Shown piece after piece: positions 34,401 to 47,130 of a stretch of DNA of 64,000 bases. Within the stretch, counting starts at the first letter, position 1. Every line of letters starts with the position of its first letter. A program made the translations under genes and the position numbers. Location: the NCBI RefSeq assembly GCF_937616625.2, contig NC_065570.1, positions 754,001 through 818,000 of the forward strand, given 5' to 3'. The notes beneath the pieces are model-generated. The model did not search any database. It was given only the letters and a program-made list of their open reading frames with translations, and was not told where the DNA came from. Source of the stretch: Mercurialis annua. Lineage: Eukaryota > Streptophyta > Magnoliopsida > Malpighiales > Euphorbiaceae.

Positions 34401-35704
34401 CAGACGACCATGATGATAGTACAAATACGATAAAATGATATATATACGATTGAAATGCACTACATCGAAAAGTTTAGACGAGGAAAGCCACAACTCTCTA
34501 TTAGTGATCGATGTTGTGGATATTAAAAGTAAGTGATAAGCGATATATAAGATACGATGAAGAGGAAAGCAAGGAATACAATAGAAGATGATTAAGAAAC
34601 ACGATTAGAGCGTGAATAAGGAACACAAAAAGGAATACCATAGGATCATAGCATTTAGACTATTTATCCTATTGGTTAACTAAGAACAAGGAATCAAGAA
34701 AGATTACAAAGGAGTACATCTACGATATGGACAAAAATGGGAATAACAAGCGGAATACCAAGATAGTGGATAGTAATGAGAAGTAAGCTTAACGCTACAT
34801 GATAGTATAAAGGAAAAGATTTGGAAGGTGTTGCGAAGACTGAATGTAAGAATTGACATAGATTTCGCATTAAGGATTAAGAAGTGTTAAAAGAGTATGT
34901 TAATTGGGTCTGATATTAGTTGTGCTGACAGAATAAATGTCAGTGTGGGAATACATTCCATAAGGAATTCCATAAGTATTAGTGAACGTTAGTACATTGG
35001 ATACTGAAGTAATCCAATGTAAACAACGCTTAAGATTATCGACGATAATTAGAGATGTGACGATTGGAGATGCGGCAATAAAGAATGATATGTAAGACGA
35101 CGACAAGAATAAGTCGTGAATAAGAGTACTCATAAGGAGTGTGATGACAAGGAACTAGGAGGAAAGGAATAAAAAGTTATTATAGAAATCTAAAGACATT
35201 ACCTCAATAACTCCAAGTATAAGTTATCTACGGGTTTATAGACCAACGTAGAACGAGTTGTTAAGGATATGAAAGAATAACGATACATCAAAAGACGTAT
35301 CGAAGTAGTATAGATAACACTTGTAGCTATTGATAAGGATATACTACGAAAGTGACTTACAACTTGAAAGTAAGGCAATTACTTAGAACAAGTAATTCAA
35401 GTAATGTAAATTTAAGAAACTCTGCTAACAATAAGTGAGTAGAGAAGACCGTCAAGGGATGACGATAACAAGTGACTTCTAGAGACACTATGGATTAGAA
35501 ATACGATATCAAGAAAGGTCTGACATTTATAGTAATGTCATTGCACCAGAGGTACAAGGATTGGAATAACGATTCCTTGCGCTAACTAGTGTCATAAGAC
35601 GAACACGGTATTCCTACTATGAATAAGAATTCTAGATATAAATGAGATTAAGGTAAGAAGAGTATATGAAAATTCGAGGACGAATTTTTATAAGGGGGGA
35701 AGAA
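31499..35704 (+). other. Non-coding internal domain of the LARD-like element
   Basis: 4206 bp between the LTRs. Stops are dense in all frames. Near 33890-33930 GAATGCTACCAGTGGGACAG could be a decayed Gag zinc-knuckle codon stretch (Cys-Tyr-Gln-Trp-Asp), but nothing longer supports it. No RT, integrase or protease motif was found. Confidence 0.7.
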
Positions 35705-38236
35705 TGTAATACCCCAAAATATTTAATTATCTAATTGGACCACGTGTCCAGTTTTGAGTCGCCAGAGTAGCGATATCGGAAGGATTTCCGAGAAATTAAG
35801 ATAAGTATAAAATTTTAGCAGGACGGTTTTGAAAAGATTATTGCGAGGAATTTAATATTATATTTCAATTCTAAAGTTAGAATTGGAATTAGAAGGAAAA
35901 ATGTTAAGAAAAGCTTGAAATAAGGTACATGGACTAAAGTGGTAATTTAGCCACTACGACTTAAAATGGAAGTTATTTCGCCAAGGTCCGCGAAATGTTT
36001 TATAGTATATGTGGTAAAAGTTTCGGGTCAATCGGAGACCTTTTAAAATTTGGACGCGGATACGTTTTGGGCTAAATTGTAACTTTTGAAAAGTTCAAGG
36101 GCCAAAACGTAAATTAGCCAAATAAATCTCGAGAATAGTAATTAAAAGATTATTGACGGGAAATAATAATTATGGATTAGTATTATTTATTTGGATATAA
36201 ATAATACGTAAGTAATTGAGTTAAAAGAATAATTTAACCGTTTGGTTAAATTAGAAAGTTTAAAAGAGAATTGGTTTAAGTTAAAGAAATAAAGGATTAA
36301 AATGGACAATTAGCCAATTATGTATATATAAATTGGTAAGGAATCAGATGATTCCAGATGAAAGGGGAAGGAGCAGAAGGAAAATGGCGATCGATACGTT
36401 CCGCCGCCGTTTCGCCGTTTCTCGCTCAAATCGCAAGTTCTTTATATCGATTCGTTCAGAATTCGATTCTCTATTATCGCTAAGCTTCAAATCGAGGTAA
36501 GCTTGACGTTTTTATTATGAGAATTGATAAATAAGGGTTATTTCGTTTTAACGAATCAAACGAATCGTAATCGCGTTTCTATTGGCGTTTTTGATGATAT
36601 TCGAGATGGTTATTTATGGAAATCGTGCTAGAATCGATTTTGGACGTTTAAGCACGTCGGAATTGGCCCGGGGAATGAACCCCGGAGCTGCACATCGGCA
36701 GCCGTTTGCTGCACGAACGTGCAGTACACGTTCGTGTAGCAGACTGCACGAACGTGCAGTACACGTTCGTGTAGCAGACTGCACGAACGTGCAGCACACG
36801 TTCGTGCAGCGTACTGCACGAACGTGCAGTACGCTGCTGCACGAACGTGCAGTCCTTCGCCGAGTAAGGATTCCTGATTTGGGCTTTCTGGGCCCTGACG
36901 CGACGCGGAAACTCGATTTCAAACAATTTCAAGTCGTGTAATCAATCGTGATTCGATTGAATATCAAAACGTAAACTAGGACGTTTAAAAGAGAGGTGCG
37001 ATTAAGAGAAAGTTGAGAGTCGTATTTGAGATACGATCGTGATAACCTAAGTTTATAACTTAGGGTTTTGATACTAAACCTACGTTTATGAATTTAACGT
37101 ATAGGTTACCCGAATAAGTAACTGGCATGTCGGTGAAATACCAGATCGACGAGCCAGAATAGCTAAGGGATAGAACGACGCATGGAGCTTACGCTTGCGG
37201 GATTATAATAATGCAGTTTTGGATAGCGGTCACTGTGAGTGGCAACTTACTTTCGCGTATTATCATTATTAAAGTTATTTTCATATATCATGAATATAAT
37301 TATCAATACGTCGCATTTATATGATTAGCTTATATAAAATGGTATGTTTGATGAATGTGATTATATGAATGCCATTATATTCATTGTTTGAATATGAGTA
37401 TCTAGCATGCGATCCGAAGAAATCAACTACCTATTGGGTGTCAATAGGCTGTGTGATCACCAGTATTTGAGTCAGTCTAGCGCGTCTAGATTGTCTATGA
37501 GAATATGAGATGCGCACATGATATGAATGTGATACGCGTGAGAACTCGGTTACGGTGTAACCTGAGCCCCGTATCTAGTGGGTTGGACCCACCAGTGAGT
37601 TGGACTCACACTTGGAGATTAAGAGATTGGTCGCGGCTGACGTGGTTGAGTGTGAACACTCCCGGGTCGGACCATTTGGATCAGTTTGATTTGAATATTC
37701 CGAGTAAGATAAATTAAGAGTTTAAGATTAGGATTTCGGTCGGATCTGCTATTTATGAATATTATGTTATTTTCATAATATTGGAATAATTATGCATATG
37801 TTTGAGTATGCGATGTGTATTTTTATAATACCGATAATAAGTTGCATACTCACTCAGTATTTTCCCAAATACTGACCCCTCACTCTGATGTTTGCAGGTA
37901 GACAGAGTCGGATCAGACAAACCATCTCCATTGTGCCAGAAGTCATTGGACTTGCACAAGTATAGGTTCCTAAAGCTGCAGTAGTCAGTAGGTGTCAGTG
38001 TTAGATAAACATTTTGAATTCAAACAATATTTTTATATTGTAAACTTTAATATGATATTTTAATATCTATAAGTGCATTATCCAAAAGGGTTTTCCTGGA
38101 AATGTTTTAATACATACTATGTATTATATTTTTATTTGCGAAAAAATTATTAGTGGTTTTAGGCTTGCTACGGGTTTCGGAGCTACCACTCCCATTCCCT
38201 AGCGCCGGTCTCGGCTCAATAAATTGGATCGTGACA
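35705..38236 (+). repeat. 3' LTR of the LARD-like element
   Basis: 2532 bp, otherwise collinear with the 5' LTR. The 35-bp array at 36710-36860 has four units (36710, 36745, 36780, 36815) plus the partial unit, so two units (70 bp) fewer than in the 5' LTR. That accounts for the entire length difference. Confidence 0.95.
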
Positions 38237-38241
38237 GCGCA

Positions 38242-38350
38242 CGAGGTGATTGCCCTTGCTCTACTATTTCTTGCAAACACAAGCTCCAACTCCAGTATTC
38301 GATGCTTGATTAAACGCCCCATCAAAGTTAAATTTCAGCATATTTCCTGG
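38242..38350 (-). pseudogene. LINE RNase H remnant, part 2 (5' portion)
   Basis: Minus-strand translation reads PGNMLKFNFDGAFNQASN..GVGACV, the start of an RVT_3-type RNase H domain (K.N.DGA....GVG). It continues, after removal of the LTR element and one GCGCA, into the fragment at 28553-28896. The fragment is 5' truncated near 38350. Confidence 0.75.
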
Positions 38351-39016
38351 ACCTGGGGATTTTGAGGTTACCAAAATTTTAATATTACTCAATTCAGTAC
38401 CAAAACCCCTTCAATTTAATTTCCTTTACAAAAGCCAGTTTAATTTACAATTTTCAGACAAATGAAACTTAAATTTCAAAACAATTTGGTTAACTCAAAT
38501 ATCGCAGACCCAAAACAAAACCAAACTAAATTAACCAAAAAATTTAAAATAATTAACCATAACATGACGAATAACAAAAACTGAAATACAATTTTTGTTT
38601 GGTTCGATAAGTTAATTTGGTTAATACCCGAATACTACATAGGCACTCATGTCTCTACTTTCAAACATGTCGAAGAAGCCAATGAACAGAATTAAAAAAA
38701 TTCATAAACCGGAATATAATTTAAAGTGATATATGAAGAGGGAGAAATTGCACCCCCTACAACAACTTATGCCAATTGTGAAAGGTACTAAATCAATTTA
38801 TAAATGTCCTAATACATTTCCCCATCAGGGGATTAAAAGTATATATGAAATGTTTTGGAGTTGCAGATTCTGTTTCAGGAAGCTCATCTTGGATCTTCCG
38901 CTTCTATATCACCTTGGAATCATTTAAAACATCTTATGTACAACTACAATGGCTGAATTCTGTCCTTGTTTTGCAGGTTTCAACTCCAAATTTAATGTAT
39001 TAAAAATTTAGATAAT
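38351..39016. other. AT-rich spacer and ADT 3' flank
   Basis: Includes the ACCAAAACAAAACCAAAC-rich stretch (38450-38620). 38720-39016 is the probable 3' untranslated region of the arogenate dehydratase on the minus strand. No gene seen. Confidence 0.4.
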
Positions 39017-42000
39017 CTAAAAAATTGTATCCATCGGATAGCAACCAAGAACGCGAAGAAAACTCGCAAATTCCTGCACATAACCAAGAAACAAAATAAA
39101 TCGCAACTAGCTCGTAGTATGTCACAATGCAAAAACTATATAAATAGAAATGACTTCATCTCTTTTCGGTATTGAAAAGACTAACCTGCAAATGTCCCAA
39201 AGCGCTTTGAGCACGAGCTTCTGCCATAGAAGCTTCAAAGTCGATGTAAAAGAGGTAATCAAAGTACCTGTCGCGAGATGCGCATCAATTGGACAGCAAA
39301 CGACACAGATTTACTGTACTAAAATTACAAGAAATGACATTTTTACCATTACTAGGCAATGCTAAACATACAGTTAGAAACAAGCGGAAGAAAAACTGAT
39401 TTGAAGGAATATGAAACTCATCAATTACTATGTAAAGCTGTATGTTTGGTGAATAAGAAACTTACTTGGCACTTCCCTTGTTCGAATCATCAACAACTCT
39501 AAGAGGACGATTTTTTTGTGGACGACTCTCTATCTGGAAATTGATTACAGTGAATAAATATTAGAGGCTATGATAAAATGGTCAAATTAAAAAAACATAA
39601 AACTCATATTCAAAAAGGTTCACCTTTGTCAAATTAATGCCTCTTAAAGCAAACACTGCCAATGCTTTAAATAGAACACCAGGGCCTTCTTCAAGGGTGA
39701 AAACAATGCTCGTCTGGGTAGAGAGAAAGTTCACGTACAAGTACAAATAATCAATTAACAATAGCAGACGAAGCTTAGCACGAACGAAAAAAATACCTTG
39801 TACGATTTGTCAGTTCGTGGAATAATAGGTTCCCTTGCAAGTATCAAAAAGCGGGTAACGTTTTCGCCATCATCCTGATCAGTGTAGGTCAACAAAAATA
39901 AGTGAAAGACTACAAAACTCTATATATAAGAATCTTTTCCAAATTTTAAAATTCACAATGAGGTTATTAGCTTAAAACACATGTGTTATACATCCAGGTC
40001 TTTCGTAGCCACTGTCTACTAGTCCAACTCATACTCGATCCACATGACATGCATAATACATTACATTTGGCACCATACCTTCACTACCAGTCTTATAACG
40101 TGTTATCTAGTGGGAACGTCGTCCTTCAGTGCAAAATATTAAATGGATTCAAATTCAATGAGAAAGTATTGCCTGGATTTTTTCTGCAAGGATGTCGAGA
40201 CCATAAATTTCTGCTGCTCGAGCACTTGCAATAGCGCCAATCTCTCTGCTGCCACCAGTAGCTACCATCTGTAGCAAATGTTTCAGCAGTCGGCATATAA
40301 ACTGCCTCTGAGTATAATTCAGATTTCACAAAAGCAAGATTGAGAAGATTTTGAGGTGTACCTGAGCAGCACCTGCAGTGTCATCAGTACTAACTCTCAA
40401 AACACCTAACTTGCTCAATGTCATTTCACAGTGAGAAAGTGCCTGCAGGTCGGAACTTTTTTCAGAAAAGCATCAAAATTTTGAGACCTAAAACACCTAA
40501 TTATCTTTTACAGTCTTGTAATAAAACAATACAACAGCGGTTCCTTTTGACTACAAGGCAGGATTAAAAACAGCAACTATCCCTTTGGCTAGACTAGTGC
40601 CATTTCATTTACTTGGCCATTGCATATAGCTGCTAAGTATGACCATAGCCCTCACTAACTTTGTTTAAGCACTTTGTTCACAAATCAAAGGTAATGTTAT
40701 CTGTATGTTGCCGATACATACTAAAACAATGGAGCGATTTGCTAAAACAATGACTGACCTGAGGGTGGCTCAACACTTGTTTCAGCTCCTCTTTTTGTAC
40801 ACCAGGCAATCCCAACAGACAATGACTGACTGCCATCTGCACTTCTCCAACTATATGCAGCCTATGGCGAAGGAGTAAGTCATAATTACGGTGGATGCTT
40901 CCCCCCACTGAATTCTCAATGGGGAGGACTGCTTTATCCACTAACCATAGTTCAACTGCCTGCTCAATAAAGCACAAGAATATGAATGAGGGATTAAAAT
41001 ATATATCAATCAGTGAAATTAAAAATAGCAATTAAATGAACCTTGAATGCGGCTTCAAAATGTTCACATGGGACAGTTTCACATTTGGGGTATGCTTTTA
41101 GTGCCGCAGCCTCACTGTATGCACCTGCCATTCCCTAAAAAGTAACCAAATCCGACATAAGAACAGTAACATAAACAAGAAGATTTGGACCAAGAAGATG
41201 CTTAACTATGTACCTGGTAAGCAACCCGTACTTTTGTACCATTATCACCAGAAGAAGAAAGATCTGATGCTGATAAAGGTTCTGCATTCACATCAAAATG
41301 CGATTCAGATCCCTCAACAGTTAGTGAAATTCAAAGAATTTTTGCCAATTAATAGTCACACACTTATAGCAATTGGAAGGTTATAAGTAGTCAAATATCA
41401 GATTTCAAAACTAGTAATTCAAGGTCCCCCGGAGACCAGACCTTTGAGATAAAAGTGTTTACTTCTCAATAACTAGCGAGAATACTGTAAAACTAAAAGG
41501 ACATACAAAGAGATTAATCCTTACTCTAAATACACAACAAAATCACAGTTTTACTCAGAGTAGAAGCAAAACAGATAATAACTTTTACAATTTCGCATAC
41601 GACAAGCATCCAATTTGATCAAAATATCACGAGGCGATTCAGTTTCTTTGATACATTAAGCTTCCTAATATATCACATCAAACACTAATGATCATTAGAA
41701 ACACCTTGTGAAAAACTCATGCAAACAAAATGACACCACAGACATTATTAATCTACTATAGAAAACCAATCTACATTGCAAAATAACTAACTACATAGAG
41801 AAGTATCAACAAGTGAGATTACATATCCATATAATATAACTTTTCAAATGAAAGCATGAAAATTGAAGAAAAAACTCACTAGGAAGAAGGTTCAAATCCT
41901 TATGAAAAACAGTAGAGCGAGTGTCCTGAAGCTTATCAATAGCTGGACGAGACTCCACCACAGGCTTGTCATCATCAACAGGAATAATAGCTCTCTGAGC

Positions 42001-42144
42001 TAAAACAGCAGAACAACAACATTCCCAATTACAATTCAAATCCAAGCCAAATCCCCATCTCCCATTCCCCAAATCTGAGCCACCTAAGTTCCCATAAGGC
42101 CTTAATGGGCTAAACCAAAGGGATCCGGCAGCCCTCAAAGCCAT
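39017..42144 (-). CDS. ADT1: Arogenate/prephenate dehydratase, plastidial
   Basis: Converts arogenate (or prephenate) to phenylalanine (or phenylpyruvate) in plastids (family knowledge). Eleven exons on the minus strand: 42144-41880, 41281-41214, 41134-41042, 40959-40759, 40442-40362, 40268-40173, 39874-39797, 39713-39624, 39533-39466, 39267-39186, 39073-39017; 392 aa, the usual length. The first exon is a transit peptide. The PDT domain starts at [15 protein letters not shown], includes [20 protein letters not shown] and ends with the substrate motif [11 protein letters not shown]. The ACT regulatory domain has [20 protein letters not shown] and the Phe-binding-type KIESRP motif, ending [19 protein letters not shown]. 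Intron 6 (40172-39875) has a GC donor (CAG/GCAATAC) and an AG acceptor. Arabidopsis counterpart by position, from memory: ADT1 (At1g11790); whether arogenate or prephenate is preferred cannot be read from sequence. Confidence 0.95.
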
Positions 42145-42706
42145 GGAAAAACAATAGAAAAAAGAGAGACCAAACTAAATATAAAAAGGTTGGTGAAGAG
42201 GTTGTTGAAGCTGAAGCTGATAATAAAGGTTACCAAAACTCAACACAACAACAACATTGTCAAGAATGGTGGTGGACATTGGACCCCACTATATAATTTA
42301 CATTAAGGATCGTAAAAAGAATAATTATACAACGCAACAGTTACGGTTAGGGAATAATAATATAATCATCTGGTTTGGTTCTGGTGTTTTGAAATGAAGA
42401 GAGGAGTAGGTGAGTATGTATTGTAGAGTGTTGGGTACACGTTTTGAGTTTGTAGAGAGAGAAGTGAAGTGAAGAACAAGAGGGACGGCTTGTGTTTGGG
42501 ACTTGGACTTGGTTTTTATGTACAAGAAAAGAAAATTCAATGTTCTGTCTTTTCCTATCTATCTGCGTTGCTTCTTTTTTTTTTTATGGATGTTCAGTCA
42601 AGACTCGAGACACACTCAACGACTAGTAGTTTACTTGTAAGTCGTTCCGACACTGTTGGGCCTTTCAACTGAGTTCTCTCCTCATTCTATCACATTTGTC
42701 TACTTG
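42145..42706. promoter_or_regulatory. ADT upstream region
   Basis: Leader and promoter side of ADT on the minus strand. On the minus strand the stretch near 42425-42480 is rich in TCTCTCTCTAC-type pyrimidines. Small ORFs on both strands (42325-42672) have no recognisable content. Confidence 0.35.
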
Positions 42707-42724
42707 AGGCCATATATTACACTT

Positions 42725-43028
42725 TTTTTTTAGAATGAAAGGATATATATTAATTAACCAAATCCGAAGCAATTACAAACGTAAGAAAGACAGGATAGCT
42801 ATCCGAAGACCAGACCTGATGACCTGACAGGAACGGGGCGTATTGCGTTAATCTATGCGCCGCCTGATTCGCAGACCGTCTTACAAAAGAAAAAGATAAA
42901 TTATGAAATTGCTTCGCGAGCTCCAAACAATCTTCAATCAAAACTTCCATATCCACCGAATTCGGATTTCGCAGCTCCAGTATAACGTTCATGGCATCCG
43001 ATTCGATCGTCACATCGTCCAAGTCTTT
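42725..43028 (-). mobile_element. 5'-truncated LINE with RNase H C-terminus, 304 bp
   Basis: A perfect 18-bp target duplication AGGCCATATATTACACTT flanks it (42707-42724 and 43029-43046). A short A tail on the minus strand (T run at 42723-42731) marks the 3' end. The minus-strand frame 43022-42750 encodes the last part of a plant LINE RNase H domain: DVTIESDAMNVILELR, DCLELAKQF and FSFVRRSANQAAHRLTQYA. The frame is intact over its 90 codons, so the copy is not old. Confidence 0.93.
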
Positions 43029-43046
43029 AGGCCATATATTACACTT

Positions 43047-46000
43047 AATTTCTTACAATAAAGTTCATTTTACCCCCTCCCCCTCCCTTTTTTTTAACCA
43101 AATCAATTACCCCTTTAATTTGTCACAAAAAATCAAATAAAGTCAAATTCGCAACATTAAACAAAAACATGTTTAACATAGGCGTTTTAACTTGTTCACC
43201 CATTCAGCTCCAAATAGCAAATTAGTTTTTTGTCACCTCAGTCCTAACTGCTCCAATTATTTTTTGCCACCTTAGCAAAAGGGATAAAATGAGTCAAATA
43301 TATCGATCTGTAGGTATTTTTGAGTTTGTTTTTAATTGATAATTTATATTAAATTGAGGTGGTAGAATGAAACTTTATTAAAAATTCTAATAAATTTACA
43401 TCAAAAATAACAACACCATTCCTCCCATTTTAATTTTTTTATTATTGATTCATACACAATTTTTGAAAATATTTTTTATTTCTTCTTAATTAATTGTAAA
43501 TTTTTAATAATTAACAATAATTGTCATTTTCATATTATGAAGTAGAATAATTTTAGTAGAGTATTTTGAATTTTAAAAGATTTTATTATTTTTCATTAAT
43601 AAACGAGTAATGGGGCCTGAAAGAAAATTATGATTATGCACATCTATCGATAATATTTATTTAAAAACTATACTTAGTCATTAATTGTTTGTAAACTGTA
43701 TTTAAGCAATAAAATAGAATTTGTACTACGTGAAAATTTTTGGTTCCATGTGGCGTATAAAAGTTTAATGTTGGTTTTAAGTATGAACATAAGAGTACAA
43801 CGTCAGCGCCTCATATTATTATCGGTTCAAAAACTAAAAGGGCGTTAATCCACGTCTACAAGTTGAATTTGAAGAAAACATAAAATAGTTTATGTGTTCT
43901 TGGCCTGGCGTCAAAATAGATGAGTATTTATTAAATAATCATAATAAAAAAATGAGAATATGTACTTTAAAATTATGAATTTTAACATTAGATAAATTTA
44001 ATGTGAATTTTTAATTTTTATAATATTGGACATCAACTTTTATAGTATGAGACATGCTATATATAATGACCAAATTTATTAGTTTGTTGATAGAAGAACA
44101 GAAAAGATAATTGAAAGAAGGGTTCAGAATTTATACAATACAGCTGTTGTGTTATGTCATTTGTACAAATAAATGAAATTAATTTCTTTTTTATCATAAA
44201 AATTGATTGTTATAAAAATAACGCGTCGCAACAGGTGGATGAGACATACACCCAATCAACAAATACTAAAATAAATATGAAATGACTTATTGCCAGATTA
44301 GCAGCATGTGCACAAATTGAATTTGAAACATATATCACATATGGTTAAATTCTACTAAGAATTAGATATTGAATTAGTGTCTTCCAAAAAATAATTAGTA
44401 AAATATTGGCTTGTTAACTTACCCCCTCCCTCTTCTAGATGCATGGAAGCAGGGGTCAAAGAAATTAAGTTTAAGTATTTCGGACTAAAAACAGTTGGTC
44501 ATGAATTGGTAGCTTCCTACTTTGAATTATAATAAGAAATGAGCAATCAAATATCATGTCGAATTATAATATCTCTATTACTGAGCTATGCATGTGAAAA
44601 TAAAAAAAGTCTCATACTTTAACTTTTTAAATTATATTTTTTCTGTTCCATTTAAAAATTTATTTGTTATTATTTTTATATTCCAACTTTAGCAGTTTTA
44701 TTGTGTTTTTTAGCACAATTTTTTACTCTTTTTTTTATCATATTTTACAAGATAATTATAATAATAATATGTATAATTTTAAAATACAATTAATAAGAGC
44801 AAAAAAACACATATCTTAATATTTTTAAATTAACAAAGAATTTTTTTAAATGAAGCAAAAAAATATGATGTAATTTGATAAGTTGGTGGAGTTCAAGCTA
44901 GAAAACAATATCTATTGATTGATGATCACTGAATTAATCTGCATCGAAGAAAAATAAATTGAAGATTAATACACTCCATAAAAGTAAAAAAATATATTAT
45001 GAAATTATTAGAATTCTAAATATTTTGTTGTTTTTCCAGAACAAAAATTAAAAAAATCAATAACTTTTACATGCCAAACGTAATAGTTGATGTTCCAATT
45101 CAATGTCATAATTAAATTAAACTGATTGATTGGTCAAGATATTAATATTAAATTATGAAATAAAATTATAATTTGTTAGATAAAATAGATTTTAAATTTT
45201 TTAACTTCATAAATTTCTAATTTAGACCCTAGTATTGATGTTATTAATATTAATAGTTGATAAATGTATTACCATTAATAGCTGATAAATAGGTTGAAAT
45301 TATATAAAAAAACGTTATTTTATTTAGCAATTCATTTGAAATTAAGATAAATATATTTTGAACATTTTAAAAATAAAATAGTAAATAATTTTACAAATAT
45401 AACTATATCTATTTAAAAATAAATTCTATAATATCACCAGCCCCAATAATAAAGTTAAAGCTAAACCAAATATTTGTGATAGCAACTATATGTAGGGTTT
45501 ATATGGGTATTGTGTGTGGGGTAACAAATTAAAGAGAAATGTAGCACATTTTGTTGGAAGTAAATATGGAGTGTATGGATGATGGTGAACCACATAGATC
45601 TGTATTAGTTTGTGTTTTAAGTTTTAATATTTCTTAACTCTATTTAATTAGTAGACCTACTCTAATTATATAACCCCTTCCTTAGCTTAAATCCTACAAT
45701 TGAATACCAATTGCTTTGTTTTTCTAATGGGCCTCACATCTTTACTATTGCACTGTTTTGAATTAGGTTTTTGAGTTTCTAACATTTATGTTTAGAAGAT
45801 GGCATGTTTTCAGACTGCTACTCACCACCAGCCATTCATTATTCATCCCCTTTCTCACCACTTGAATATATATCTGAACAATGTCAAAATAAATACTTAG
45901 TTTTGCTTCCATTACTGATGGATACGGAGGAGTCCTCGTGTGTGATGATTCTCTCCATGACACCCGTTTTCAAAGACTTTCATCTAATTTGTAACTCGGA

Positions 46001-47029
46001 AGTAAACCTGTTGGAGATAAGATGTTAGAAAGAGACGGACAAAAGTTATAATGATGTTATGAGACTTGAGTCGACATAGTAAAAATCCGAGAATCACTTG
46101 TATCAAAAATATTCTTTGAATATAATTACTAAATAGAAGACAATATCTCTCTCCTATACATAATTAGATAGGCTTTTTATATATAGTTTAGGAATATAAT
46201 TTTTTTAATACATAGATATTTACGAGTCAATATGCGAAGAGAATTTCTTCTTTTCTATGGTAGAGTTAAGAGTGTGCTATGATCGATTAAAGATAAAATT
46301 TTCAAACTAAACCGAATCAAATTATTTAAATTAGAATGATATTTTGAAAAAAAAAATAGATACATTTCAGATATTAGGTTTGGTGAACAAAGAAAAAGTA
46401 TGCAAATTGGGGAAAGTAACAAGAAAACAACATAAACAAAACCAACATAGCAACATAGAAGGAAGTGAAATCCTTCAAGATTTGGGCCTCCTTAATACAG
46501 ACATAGTCCTCTTACTTTCGACAAAACGACTCCTTGTTCTTTTCATTTTTGATCCAATATCCCACTAATCAAGTTTTTAGTACCGCTTAATCCATGCATT
46601 CTCACCCGTTGGTCAATGTTTCTTGCCTGCTCTGTACTCTTTTCCTTTTTAGACTCTTTAATTTATCTTAATTCAAACATAAGACCTAATCAATTTCTTT
46701 AATTTAAATAGACACTAATTTACATTTTTAACCAATGTGATATCTCCCCATGCTTCACACTCTGTCCTGTTTTTGGTCCATTAACTAACTTCCCATACAC
46801 TCATTAATCATTATTACTATACAATGTATGTTGCATACAAGCTTATCGTATAACTTTTCTTCCTCTTCATCAGTTTTAACATAATAATTAATTTCAATTT
46901 CTCAATAATAAAAAACTACTATAATCGGATGAACAATTTTTTCTAGGCATAAAAAAACAATAATTATTAAAGCAATTTATGTTTTATTTGCATATTATTC
47001 AAATATTTACTTTTAAAATCATAAAATCT
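43047..47029. other. Gene-poor AT-rich intergenic region
   Basis: About 4 kb without a gene I can support. Frames at 45763-46028 and 46344-46568 are short and without domain signal. Repeated simple words (ATTTTTAATAATTA) and A/T runs dominate. Confidence 0.45.
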
Positions 47030-47130
47030 ATCAATGAGTTATAACTCAAATGTTATAAACGCTAGGCATCATTCTACTAAGTAGTGGATTCAATTGCTGC
47101 CACAAACGCTCCCGTCCAATTATAAAAAAA
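47030..47130 (+). mobile_element. SINE-like element, copy B
   Basis: ATGAGTTATAACTCAAATG, then AAGTAGTGGATTCAATTGC (decayed B box), then CACAAACGCTCCCGTCCAATTATAAAAAAAA. Collinear with the element at 18955-19055. CATAAAAT occurs on both sides (about 47019 and 47137), a possible short target duplication. Confidence 0.6.

Larger units (their letters stand above)
28897..38236 (+). mobile_element. Non-coding LTR retrotransposon (LARD-like, Gypsy type ends), 9340 bp
   Basis: LTRs at 28897-31498 (2602 bp) and 35705-38236 (2532 bp) begin TGTAATACCCC and end GTGACA. A perfect 5-bp target duplication GCGCA flanks it (28892-28896, 38237-38241). A primer binding site for initiator tRNA-Met is at 31503-31514 (TGGTATCAGAGC). 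A polypurine tract AAGGGGGGAAGAA lies at about 35692-35704, preceded by TTCGAGGACGAATTTTT, a signature I associate with Tekay/Del-type Gypsy elements. The 4.2-kb inside has no ORF above about 80 codons. The LTRs differ by a 70-bp copy-number change and, by eye, only a few substitutions, so the insertion is young. It must depend on proteins from another element. Confidence 0.95.

Noticed and set aside
28195..38620. One large inverted-repeat element bounded by GGTTCGG-rich arms
   Set aside because: The arms are low-complexity TTGGTT words; no exact ends or target duplication found, so only mentioned as a possibility.
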